In this document: one piece after another, positions 35,290-44,733 of the stretch
How positions within the stretch are numbered: the stretch's first letter is position 1
Layout: every line of letters begins with the position of its first letter
Origin: Neoechinorhynchus agilis
Lineage: Eukaryota > Acanthocephala
DNA: 64,000 bases
Reading direction: 5' to 3'
Assembly (NCBI GenBank): GCA_051530055.1
Contig: CM121342.1
Span: forward strand, 11,098,001-11,162,000
Translations under genes and position numbers: made by a program
Notes under the pieces: model-generated
What the model was told of the DNA's origin: nothing
Databases searched by the model: none
Seen by the model: only the letters and a program-made list of their open reading frames with translations

Positions 35290-35910
35290 GATTCACCTTC
35301 TCAACCTATAATGCTTCTAGAGCTTCGTACATACCTTCTAAAAAATTTTCAAATCGTATCAGATACTTTGGCAGATATACTATTTTTTCAGGAGTCGGGA
35401 TTTCGTACTCTTGTTAGTCTTCAAATATTTTAAGTTGTTGTGCCGAATCCCATGTCATCCTCGGGAAACTTGTTAATGGGCTTCTACGGTGGTTTACAAA
35501 CTTTTGTTAAAAAGTCCCTAAAACCTAAAATGTTATTTCAACTCAAGAATGATATATTTGCAATACAAAAAATTGCTATTAGTAACCCGCTTTACTCTAT
35601 TAATCCATCAACAGGCGAAATACTCATCATAGCGAATTTTTATGCCGTGCCTAGGAAAGCGAGCTGCTTTATAAAGAGCTACATAAATATAATTACTTTA
35701 TGGGACCCTGACATCATTTGTGGTGATTTTAGCAGCAATGGCCTTTGTGCCTTTATTTCCTTTTTCAAGGAATATCGAGTGCTCCTCTCTGAGTATCCAT
35801 TTTTCATAATTATACTAAGAACCATCATTCCTTTTTCAGGGAATATCGAGTGCTCCTCTCTGAGTATCCATCCTGCGATTCGACTAAAGGAGCATGTGTG
35901 TTCTCAATAG
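35290..35910 (+). pseudogene. LINE ORF2 endonuclease fragment crossing the palindrome edge
   Basis: Stop-broken reading gives way to an open frame at 35440-35910. This contains EILIIANFYAVPR, a helix, then WDPDIICGDFSSNG, the order seen in apurinic-type endonucleases of LINE ORF2 (…Y…, then GDFN). The asparagine after GDF is replaced by serine. It follows the ORF1 piece at 34727 in the same orientation, as expected for one LINE copy. The frame is uninterrupted across 35592/35593, so the last mirrored base seen in this window is not a biological junction. Confidence 0.55.
35760..35871 (+). repeat. Two direct repeats of about 40 bp inside the endonuclease fragment
   Basis: The stretch gaatatcgagtgctcctctc with its flanks occurs at 35760-35800 and again at 35831-35871. 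Confidence 0.85.
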
Positions 35911-35963
35911 TACATATTTACTTGATTTTCCATATTTATTGAATTGACAAATAATAGAAAAAA
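35888..35963. repeat. Remnant of the duplicated unit's upstream flank, part 1
   Basis: It matches 31737-31800, the region upstream of the 403-codon gene, up to aaataatagaaaaa. The match resumes at 37298, after an inserted element. Confidence 0.8.
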
Positions 35964-37297
35964 GGCTGCACCTAATATCCGACTTATCACCAAGTCCAGC
36001 TTAGAACTGCTGGGAAGCTGCGTGCTCGAGGAGAATATGCAGGCCGAGATCAGGAAAATCAGACCTTCCATTGATCTCATCTGTTCAAGGGCCTCTGAAC
36101 TTTTCCCTCACGATGCTCTCTTCCTTTTAAAAAATTGCATCTTCATTCCACGCATCCTCCATAAACTGCGGTCAACCCCTTCCTTTCAATGTCAGCCCGA
36201 ATTGAGAGAGATTGATGGTTCTTTAAGGGATGGTCTATGTAAGATCCTTAATATTAAGCTCCCCGACACTGGCTGGACCCAGGCATCTTTGCCCACAAGC
36301 TACGGAGGGATCGGTATTCGTGCCAGCTCAGCCATTGCGCTTCCAGCCTTTCTATCGTCTCTTAGTAGGTCCAAGTGCCTTTCCAGATTGATTTAGAGAC
36401 ATAATTTTGAGGAGGACATCAACCTGGAGCCCGCTCTTCATCTTTGGATGTCCCTGTCTAACCTCGACAAGATTCCAGACCTCCCGGAGAAACAGAAATC
36501 GTGGGACATTCCGTTAGTGGAGCGTGTTCACACCTCACTTTTTGACTCGCTCTCCGACGTGGATAGAACGCGATTAACTGCAGTTTCCTGCAAAGAGTCC
36601 GGCGCCTGGTTGAAAGCTGTACCATCAGCAAATCTCGGTTCGAGATTAGACGGCGAGGCTCTCAGAATCGCCGTGTCTCTGAGGCTCGGGCTCCCGGTTT
36701 GTATCCCTCACACCTGCCGATGCGGGACGGAAGTTGACCCCTCGCGCAGGCACGGATTAGCCTGTAAACGCTCAAGTGGCCGTTTTGCTAGACACGCCGA
36801 AATAAACGCATTGCTGAGCCGCGCTTTGAAAACGGCTAACTCTCCGAATATCCTCGAGCCTAGCAACATCTGCAGGATCGATGGGCGTAGGCCGGATGGA
36901 GTTACCGTTTTTCCTTGGAGCAGGGGGAGATGTCTCCTATGAGACGCAACATGCGTCGACTCCCTTGCAGCCAGCAATCTGCGAGATGCATCCTCCGGGG
37001 CTGGGGGAGCCGCATCAGCAGCGGAGCTCCGTAAGGTTGCAAAATACGCTGATTTTACGAATTCTCATCATTTTGTCCCCTTCGCAGTGGAAACCTTAGA
37101 AGCTTTCGGACGTGCGGCGAGGAGTTTTGTTTTCGAACTGGGGCATCGACTGATCAACTCGACCAATGACAGGAGGGCTCGTTCGTTCCTAGTGCAGAAC
37201 ATATCCTTGGCTATCCAGCGAGGAAACGCAGCGAGCGTCTTGGGGACGGTGAAGTACGATTGAGAATAATAAAAGTTGTTCCTCTGATAAAAAAAAT
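35964..37297 (+). mobile_element. R2-like element, 5'-truncated third copy
   Basis: One frame runs from about 35965 to 37263 with two in-frame stops (TAG 36394-36396, TGA 36940-36942). It covers the post-RT segment (LELLGSCVLEEN), the knuckle (CRCGTEVDPSRRHGLAC, then GRFARHAEIN), the endonuclease core (RRPDGVTVFPW, then DATCVDSLAASN) and the tail (SLAIQRGNAASVLGTV). The TGA falls exactly where the other copies have the Trp of WDAT. The RT is absent, consistent with 5' truncation on insertion. The element splits a flank remnant of the 403-codon unit, so its ends can be placed to within a few bases. A run of A residues (gataaaaaaaattac) closes the 3' end. Confidence 0.8.
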
Positions 37298-37389
37298 TAC
37301 AAAAATAATTTAAAGCTCAAGACGGTAAAAACAATTCCAAAAGTTTGCATAGAAAAAATAGATTCTTTATCACAATGTTATCCTGAAAA
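37298..37389. repeat. Remnant of the duplicated unit's upstream flank, part 2
   Basis: It continues the match to 31800-31890 interrupted at 35963. Confidence 0.8.
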
Positions 37390-37525
37390 AGAATCTAAAC
37401 AAGCGGGCGGTGTCCAGGTAGCGTTGGGCGTTTCTTTGGTCTATTCATTTGGCTCGCTTCGCTCGGGTACGGCATCGGTGTCGTCGGTGGTGGAGGCGGC
37501 ATCGCGGAATATCGTCGAAGACCGA
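37390..37525 (-). repeat. Fragment of the R2-like element's 5' region
   Basis: It matches 29807-29942 in the same orientation (the inverse of 5651-5786), including the codon-repeat stretch gtcgtcggtggtggaggcgg. Confidence 0.8.
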
Positions 37526-38216
37526 TGCACCAAGCAGGTTTCGGAATAAATTCTCAAACAATGCACTCACACTGTTAAGGGAAATTATTAAAATCAAAAA
37601 TCTTTTTTATCGATTATTTTGAGCGTAAATTTTTGCAGATTTTTTCTTTAGGTTTAATTAATAAGATGAATTAATCGCAAAGAGAACCTCTGGGTACAGA
37701 AGATGCATAGGTACTCTCAATGGAGATTCTTCATCCTATTTGTTCAGGTTCGTCCAATTGAGTGTATTGTGGGCCTAGTGCGTTGAGTGTTTCCAATCGA
37801 AGCGGTCTTGCTCAAGGTCTCCAGGAAGGTGCTAACGAATTTGGGTCTTTGCTTAGGGGGACGTCCTCTTGAGTGGCTTGATTGTCTAAACCTAAGTTAC
37901 GTGTTCTAATTGCCTTCGCTTTAGCCGTTTTCGGTAGACGTTTGAACTTACTCATGTCAAATTTAATACTGAGATCACATGTAAAAGTGTAGCCAAGAAT
38001 TGTTATTTCGAGTGAAATTTAGTGCCAAATTCAGATGAAAAAAGCTGCCATAGAATTCCCGTTAGCGACGTTTCCCAACAACCTACTTCGATTTGAGAAT
38101 AAATTGTTTTTTTGAGGGTTGAGGGTGAAACCATTTGAGGTAGAATAGAGTTGAGCCAGATAAATTGTTCATGCAGTTTCTCTGACCGATAGTTGGGTTC
38201 TTTTATTACAACCAAT
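37526..38216. other. No recognisable gene
   Basis: A/T-rich sequence with only very short frames lies between retroelement pieces. Confidence 0.6.
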
Positions 38217-38228
38217 GGTTTTAAGTAC

Positions 38229-40024
38229 TGGTTGTTTTCTGGCGAAGAAATAAAAATGATTTTATTTTAAAATCCGATATTTCGGCACAATCTTGTGCCT
38301 TTATCAAGGTCTAAAAAATCATGTGGGGATTGATCAATATTCACTGTCCCAAGATTGAGCCTAAAGTCCGCCTTTTTTCCTTCAATTGTTTCCACTTGAC
38401 CGATGAATATTGCCTCCATAATCACACGGTCCCATTTTGTTTCACTACGTGCCAAAATGGTAGCGTAGTCAATGCCATTAAGTGGTCCTGTTGGGCAAAA
38501 TGGTTGAATGTTGCTAAACTGGCATCAGCACCTCTTCCTCAGAGCATATTTATGTTCCTTAATTATCCTTTGTATATTGTTGGTTTAGCCCAGGCTTGGC
38601 CAGTTATTGCATCGCATTCTGCATATTATACGATAACAGCAAGGACATTGGCTAACATGTTAAGAAACTTATTGTCTCAGGATAAGCACACAGTATCGTC
38701 AGGTGTGGAGTTCATAGGGAGATTGAAGGTGCACGCAAATGCAGAATATAGAACGGTTTCTGCCTATGTCGAGTCCCTATTAACGAAAGTACCATTGAAT
38801 TCAGCGATAAATCTTGCGATTCACATACTTCAACGCAATGTAGAAGGACGGAATTTAACTGAATCTGAATGGAAGGAACTCTTATACATGTGCACGAGGA
38901 ACTCGAATTTCAATTTCGAAGTTAAGAGCTACGATCAAGTTGGTGGATCGTTAATGGGGAGTCCTCTTGCCCCAGTTCTCATCGAATTGTTCATGCGTGA
39001 TTGGGAGGCTAAGTATGTTTTCAGCCTACCGGGTGTGAAATTCTGGCAGAGAAACGTTGGCGATACTTTTATCTTAGTCGATGAAACCACAGAACCGGAA
39101 TACTTCTGCCGCATGCTAAACCCCTAGCACGGCAACAAGTCGGCGAATAGCAATGCGATCCCTTTTTTAGACGTGTTGATAACGCGATAAGAAGTAGAGT
39201 TAGCAACCACTGTTACAGAAAGATTGGTACACCGACTGACATTGCCCTCCCTTTCATCACAATGACACCAATTATATATATAATAACTAGGATAAAGTCG
39301 CTGTTTGATCGTGCCTGCAACTATTGTTCCAACAAGGATTCCCTCAACAACGGGTTACAATTTTTTAGGAAAATGCTCAAAGGAAAGGGCTATCCAATCG
39401 ACTTGATAAGAAGAGCTATTTGCGGGGCCTTCTATTCAAAGAAAACTTTGTACCAAAGTCAAAGCAAAACGCCCTCACAAGTGCACCATTCGTCGACGAG
39501 GAGTTCTTCACTGCAATTAACAACCTGACCAAAGAAGGCACGTCAAAAGACATGGAGTGTTGTATTTGCACCAAGAAAAATAAGCAACTGAACTCCACGG
39601 TGAAGAAACGTGAAGAACATCAAGGCAAAGGAGTGGTGTACAAAATTCCTTGCACTGAAAGGAGAATTCAGGAACATAAATATGCTCTGAGGAAGAGGTA
39701 CCGATGAAAGTTCAACAATACCCAACCATTTCGCCCAACAGGACCACTTAATGGCATTGACTACGCTACCATTTTGGCACATAGTGAAACAAAATGGGAC
39801 CGTGTGATTATGGAGGCAATATTCATCGGTCAAGTGGAAACAATTGAAGGAAAAAAGGCGGACTTTAGGCTCAATCTTGGGACAGTGAATATTGATCAAT
39901 CCCCACATGATTTTTTAGACCTTGATAAAGGCACAAGATTGTGCCGAAATATCGGATTTTAAAATAAAATCATTTTAATTTCTTCGCCAGAAAACAACAA
40001 ATTTGAACAATTCAATCTCCGAAC
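38229..40024 (+). mobile_element. Penelope-like element with inverted terminal repeats
   Basis: Inverted repeats of about 330 bp (38232-38565 and 39665-39990) enclose a degraded RT and GIY-YIG region. The 12-mer ggttttaagtac occurs immediately outside at 38217-38228 and 40025-40036 and is a candidate target-site duplication. Penelope-like elements are known to carry such terminal repeats (pLTRs), direct or inverted. The upstream repeat is an antisense copy of the GIY-YIG end, so the frame starting at 38321 fuses antisense sequence to RT. Confidence 0.8.
38560..39960 (+). pseudogene. Penelope-like RT and GIY-YIG endonuclease, degenerate
   Basis: RT motifs are SAYVESLLTKVPLNSAI (the usual Asp of SFDV is Tyr), GGSLMGSPLAPVL, and FWQRNVGDTFILV (the usual YVDDTF has lost its first catalytic Asp). 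After a stop at 39127 the frame shifts several times: AIPFLDVLITR, then IKSLFDRACNYC, then KGVVYKIPCTERR. The last is the start of a GIY-YIG domain in which the YIG part is deleted. The domain's end is intact (GIDYATILAHSETKWDRVI). Both catalytic losses mean no activity. Confidence 0.8.
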
Positions 40025-41339
40025 GGTTTTAAGTACATTTTGTCATCTCACAGATAAGCGCTCTTCGTTGATGACGGGCGTGATTCGCAAGTTCACTTGA
40101 GAAAGTTCATCATCTTTGAGTCACGTTTTGCTTGCAACTCAGATCTTGAACTTCTTTGTAAAAAATTCTAACGGCGCACTCTTTAATTATGATGACCCTG
40201 ACAGAAAATCCAATGGTGTTTGTCGATGATCTCATCAACCGTCACAAAATAGTTTTGTTCAGCAAGAGTTACTGTCCTTTCTCTCTTCTGGCAAAGAATA
40301 TTTTGAAGCATCTTCAGTTTAAGAACGTCGAAATAGTCGATTATGATCAATTCAAGCAGTGGAAGGACATTCAGGATTATCTCGTTAATATCTACGATTC
40401 GAATCTACCAGCACCCAGGGTTTTCTTAAATGGGAAGTGCATAGGAGGCGGCGTTGAAATTCTTTTTGGAGATAATCAGCTAAATCGAACACTGATCGAG
40501 GAAAGTCTAAATGAGAAAAAGGAGAATGCAAAAAAATACGTCGATTTATTGCTTAAAATTCACAAGGTTGTAATGTTTAGTAAGAGCTATGACACGTTTT
40601 CGGACGTAGCTAAGAGCGTATTAAATCGATATCAAATCGAAGATTTAAAAATCTGTGAATTGGATCAAATCGAAAACTGTAGTGAGATAAAAGATTACAT
40701 AGCCAGTATTTGCGATGACAACCGAACAATCCCGAGAATATTTCTCAATGGAAAATGTATTGCCGGAGGATTGGATCTTAATAAAATGAATACTCAAGGC
40801 AAATTGATTCCGATGTTACGCGAAGGTGGCGTTAAAATGAACGAAGAAATCGCAAACAAACACGAACTTGCTCAGAACTCGGAATGTTCAATGGAATTTG
40901 CGAAACAATTCGTTGATAATCTAATTAATAATCACAAGGTAGTTGTGTTCAGCAAGACGTATTGCCCGTTTTGCATTCTGGGCAAAAATGTTCTTGGCCT
41001 TTACAACATTAAAGATATTAAGACGGTTGAAATAGAAGATATGCCGGAATGCAATCAAATTCAAGAATATTTGGGGACGTTGTGTAATGGAGAATCAACT
41101 GTTCCTCGCGTTTTTGTCGAAAGGAAATTCATCGGCGGAGGATCGGAAATGGAGAAATTTCATAATTCTGGAAAATTAAAGGAGATGCTCAAACTTTAAT
41201 TGTTTAACCGTTTGAAAGGTGATCTTGCGTATTTGGAATTTTCGCTGATAAAAATTATACTTTTGATTCACTGTTTATTTTTGCTCCGATAACAACAATG
41301 TGTCCAAGTTTACTAAAATTCAAATGTTCCTTCGTAGTC
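39665..41339 (+). repeat. Inverted duplication, left arm (glutaredoxin and Penelope end)
   Basis: It is the inverse of 44734-46408, and the coordinate sum stays at 86073-86075, so only one or two small indels occur. Point differences include one residue in glutaredoxin domain 1 (Ser vs Gly), one near the end (Lys vs Gln) and a one-base A-run difference before the start codon. Both ends are abrupt. Confidence 0.9.
40189..41199 (+). CDS. Triple-domain glutaredoxin, copy 1
   Basis: The protein is 336 residues with three thioredoxin-fold glutaredoxin repeats. Domain 1 (residues 9-105) has the active site CPFS (Cys at 29), then APRVF in place of TVP, and GGG. Domain 2 (about 117-210) has YDTF at the active-site position and no cysteine there, but keeps TIPRIFLNGKCIAGG. 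Domain 3 (about 230-336) has the dithiol site CPFC, STVPRVF and IGGG, so it alone looks like a standard glutathione-dependent disulfide reductase. Fusions of glutaredoxin units are known, but a cysteine-less middle unit is unusual. There is no signal peptide, so it is probably cytosolic. The start is the first Met of MMTL; an upstream stop excludes further extension in this copy. No introns. Confidence 0.9.
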   Translation: MMTLTENPMVFVDDLINRHKIVLFSKSYCPFSLLAKNILKHLQFKNVEIVDYDQFKQWKDIQDYLVNIYDSNLPAPRVFLNGKCIGGGVEILFGDNQLNRTLIEESLNEKKENAKKYVDLLLKIHKVVMFSKSYDTFSDVAKSVLNRYQIEDLKICELDQIENCSEIKDYIASICDDNRTIPRIFLNGKCIAGGLDLNKMNTQGKLIPMLREGGVKMNEEIANKHELAQNSECSMEFAKQFVDNLINNHKVVVFSKTYCPFCILGKNVLGLYNIKDIKTVEIEDMPECNQIQEYLGTLCNGESTVPRVFVERKFIGGGSEMEKFHNSGKLKEMLKL

Positions 41340-41388
41340 CCGATTTAAAAAATATAACGTTAAATATCATTTTTACGGCAAAAAATAA

Positions 41389-44300
41389 TTAGTTCGTTGC
41401 CTTTTTGTCTTTTTTATAACTTAATTGTTCATCCATTTTCTTACTTGAGGATTTAGCATGTACTTCAATATTTCTTATCTTGCCGCTATGTAGGTTCCCG
41501 GCCATTTCTGCATGTTGCCTTCTTTTCTGTTTTGGTTTTCCCAGCTTCATGTTCTCCATAGCTTTTTGCATCTTATTCACATCCTGCTGAGTTATTTCTA
41601 AAATATATTGCATTGGATTGGCCATAGTCGCTTCTCCGGCAACCATTTTCTCGACAGGTGATTGCTCTTTTGTCTCATCTCTTGCCTATTATTTTTATCC
41701 CATGACGCGTTAAAACGAAAGGTAGGTTTTTCCTTACTTGCAAAATATTTTCAAGTGAATAATCAATGGATTCGTCAAGACCTTGCTCGAGAGCCTTTTG
41801 TCGCAATAATTTCATCTTTTCCAATGCCCATAGTGCCATGTCTTTAAAGGTCGCATCGCTATTCGGCTAAAGAAGATAAAAGTGCTGAAACCTAATGATT
41901 TTTACTGATTTTTGTCAAAAGGATCAAAAACAACTGATACTTTAAATCACTTTTCTTTAGCACTCTAAATTATCATCAATATTTTTGTAATGTATTTTGC
42001 TGGGGTGATTGTAGCTTTAAACTTTTAAATATGAAATATTAAAATACTGGGTCAAGAATGGTCACTTCTTATGGTCACCACCTTTTCAGGAAAACGTGGG
42101 AACTTATAGAATTTTTTGTATTTATCTTTGGGGATTTCGCTATTCGCTTAAAAGCCCGCACAGTTACCACCCACCTGCACTCTCCCTTCGCGTGTACTCA
42201 CCGAATCGTCTTCGAGCCCAGCTCGAACCAATGTTATTTTTATGTTCATTATCAGTGTCTCCACAAAATAATTGACACACTGCTCTATCATTATATGATC
42301 CATTGCATTCTCTTGCTCTGTGGTTTTTCTCTCATTCTCAAGTCCAGTATCAGACATCTTATCTGCCACACTGGATAGTGAAACCAAAATTAGTAGAGTA
42401 CTGTCTCAAGGAGTCTTACATGTTCCTTAGTTGCCCAAAACATTCGCGTGTCGCATTCTTGCCGTTGTCTTCATAGCTTCTTTGTTGAATGTTTAATTCG
42501 GATTCTAGTTTGTCTTTTGATAGAAACTGACGAAGTAACGCTCTGTTTCGCTGTATCTTATCCAACTTTTGCAACAATTTATTTGGTGAGAACTATACGA
42601 TAGAGGTTTTGGTGTACATGAGAGCGCCTGAGATTAAACTAAAAACGCAAATCAAAGGTCTTTTGTTCTACACATTAATTATCCACTTGCAATAAATCGG
42701 TACCAAATTTTCTCTTAGAGGGACTCATCGCAAATCAAACAATTTGAATTTTGCTAATGAAATATTTACCTCAAGATCCGGTTCGATGCCATTATGGGCC
42801 ATAAGTAAGCTCATTTCATGGCTAAGTATTTGTTGTGTCAATGATTTATGTGGACGTTCGTCTAAACATTTCCCGATTATAATAAGCAATTGGCGTATAT
42901 CATCCACTCTTACGTTTTTCCTCGATGTTATTAATTTTGTGATTGGCTGCAAATCTAATTCTTGCGCTTACGTCTCTATTGGCCACGTCTTCAGCAATTT
43001 TCAGTTGTTCAGCATTTTGTTCGATGACTTGTACGGCGTTCGTCGTTTCTATTATACGCTTTTCAAAATCTGATTTCAATTTCGTGTACTCTGCCCATAA
43101 TTTTAAATTGGTGCTTGTTAGGTCATACATCTCTTTCTCTTCTTGCATTGAAGCATCTTCACTTAAAATCTTCTCCCTTGCTGAAATTTCACTCATCAAA
43201 TAAGATGTTGCCTGATTGTTTAACGTAGAATGAAAATTACACAGAAACTGAGAACTTCGACTCACCGATTCAATGACACTTTTCAATCTATCTGTGAAGT
43301 TAACGGCGTTTCTTATAAATTGACATCGGGATTCATGTGAAAATTGGTTCCGCCTGTTTTTTTTACCACGACGCCTATGCCTTCTTGGAAAAGTATTCTC
43401 AACGCGGACGTTATTCTGAATGTTTTTGACGAGCTGCAGATCTTTCTTCGTTTCAACAATGCAATGTTTTAATTCTTTACTTCTAGATCTAAGTCTTGTT
43501 AGCTTCTGTACTTGATCCGTAAATGTACTGTTCAGCAAATTGAGGACTTTCTATATGCAAATTGTGACATGTTTGTCAAAGTTCAAAAGAACAAATGGTT
43601 TATCAGAACGCGAGTTACTAATGCTACTTTTAAATCAGGGACGGTTTTAATATAAAATGATTCTCATCTAGAAATTATGTAATCGTCCGATTCCATTTCT
43701 TAAGTATTTACATTCTTATGGAATTCACCGAATTTCAGGCCCTGAAAGCCGTGTAAAATAATCTAATTAGTGCACTAGACGTGCAATGTCTATTTCATTT
43801 GCAATTTGAAAGCGAGGTACTATATTTTCATATCAACAAGATTCTTTAAAAGCTCATCTTCTGTAAAATCCAAATTCGTGAAAAAAAATCGGAACTAGGC
43901 ATTAAAATACGACTCACCAAAAACAATTTCTTGAAAATTTTATTTATGTTATTAAAATTTAGATCTAAAATTTTTTACCTCATATCCGGATATTGGTGTA
44001 ATATGTTTTATATCCAAATCACTTAAAAGGATAGCAATGTCTTCGGCCTATGCAACATTTTAAATTCAAAACATCATTCTAGCGCTTGATTTCACTTACG
44101 GCTTTTAATCGAAAAAATGGAACATAATCTTTGTAAATGGCATTCTTCTTTTCGATTACGGCATTTCCGCTAATCAATTTCGCCCTGGTTGATTCGCTTT
44201 TCTGTTCGGCTCTAGACAGCTCGATTTCTATAGACGATAACAACTTTAATGTTCATTTTTAATAAACAATCAATTACCCTTCTCGTCCAGCATCAATTTG

Positions 44301-44401
44301 GTTAAATATTTCTCATCCTCTAAATCTATATGTTTTCTGTTCACAAATCCAGGGCCATTCCTGCCTTTTCCAGCAATCTTCATTTTAGCCAAATTGACCA
44401 T
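41389..44401 (-). CDS. Uncharacterised coiled-coil protein, about 10 exons
   Basis: I do not recognise the family. Exons with GT-AG boundaries and continuous frame: 44401-44278, 44227-44100, 44047-43979, then 43550-42914, 42861-42770, 42592-42420, 42370-42202, 41866-41738, 41685-41389. Six of the introns are 49-52 bp. One or two junctions between 43978 and 43551 are unresolved (an exon near 43860-43827 reads DELLKNLVDMKI). The protein starts MVNLAKMKIAGKGRNGPG and is rich in Glu/Lys/Gln heptads. It has a basic patch (RRHRRRGKKNRR) and the segment PHKSLTQQILSHEMSLL, and ends in a Lys-rich tail. It is mostly coiled coil, so a structural, centrosomal or ciliary role is possible but not shown. 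It fills the space between the two inverted glutaredoxin copies. Confidence 0.75.
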
Positions 44402-44733
44402 TGTTAGAATTTTATCGTAGTAATTTAAAACTAACATCGGTTACCTAGGAAACACTTTTAAAAGTAAAATGTAGTTGACATTTTAACAACGCAACTGCTA
44501 AACAATAAACTTTCTAAAAAAATTATGAACGCAATTTTTCCATGGAAAGAGAGCGAATCGCAAAACGAAAGGGATAAGTTAGATGAATAAGTGAATTGGA
44601 ATAGTAAGCGTTTATTTATATATTTTAGATTTTACTTTGATCATTCAAGGCTCCGCCGATTTCAAGAGAAAATGTTACTAAATGCATCTACACAGTTCGC
44701 TGATTTCTCCGAATAGCGTGTGTTTAACAAACG

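Larger units (their letters stand above)
1..35592. repeat. 35.6-kb perfect palindrome (two 17,796-bp inverted arms, no spacer)
   Basis: Base x is the complement of base 35593-x. I checked this directly at the centre (…cgtagg|cctacg… at 17791-17802), at the left window edge against 35521-35592, and at many internal points. All reading-frame pairs agree: for example the 403-codon frames at 3943-5154 and 30439-31650, and 8105-9316 and 26277-27488, have identical translations. I found no mismatch. Position 1 still pairs, and on the right side the endonuclease reading frame runs through 35592 without a break, so the palindrome may extend left of the window. Arms with no mismatch and a zero-base loop are typical of fold-back reads or mis-joined assemblies; real long palindromes usually have a spacer or some divergence. 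Confidence 0.97.

Noticed and set aside
38321-39127. 268-codon frame starting MWGLINIHC as a gene
   Set aside because: Its first 80 codons are the antisense of the Penelope GIY-YIG terminal repeat; only the later part is RT. The frame is an accident of the inverted repeat.
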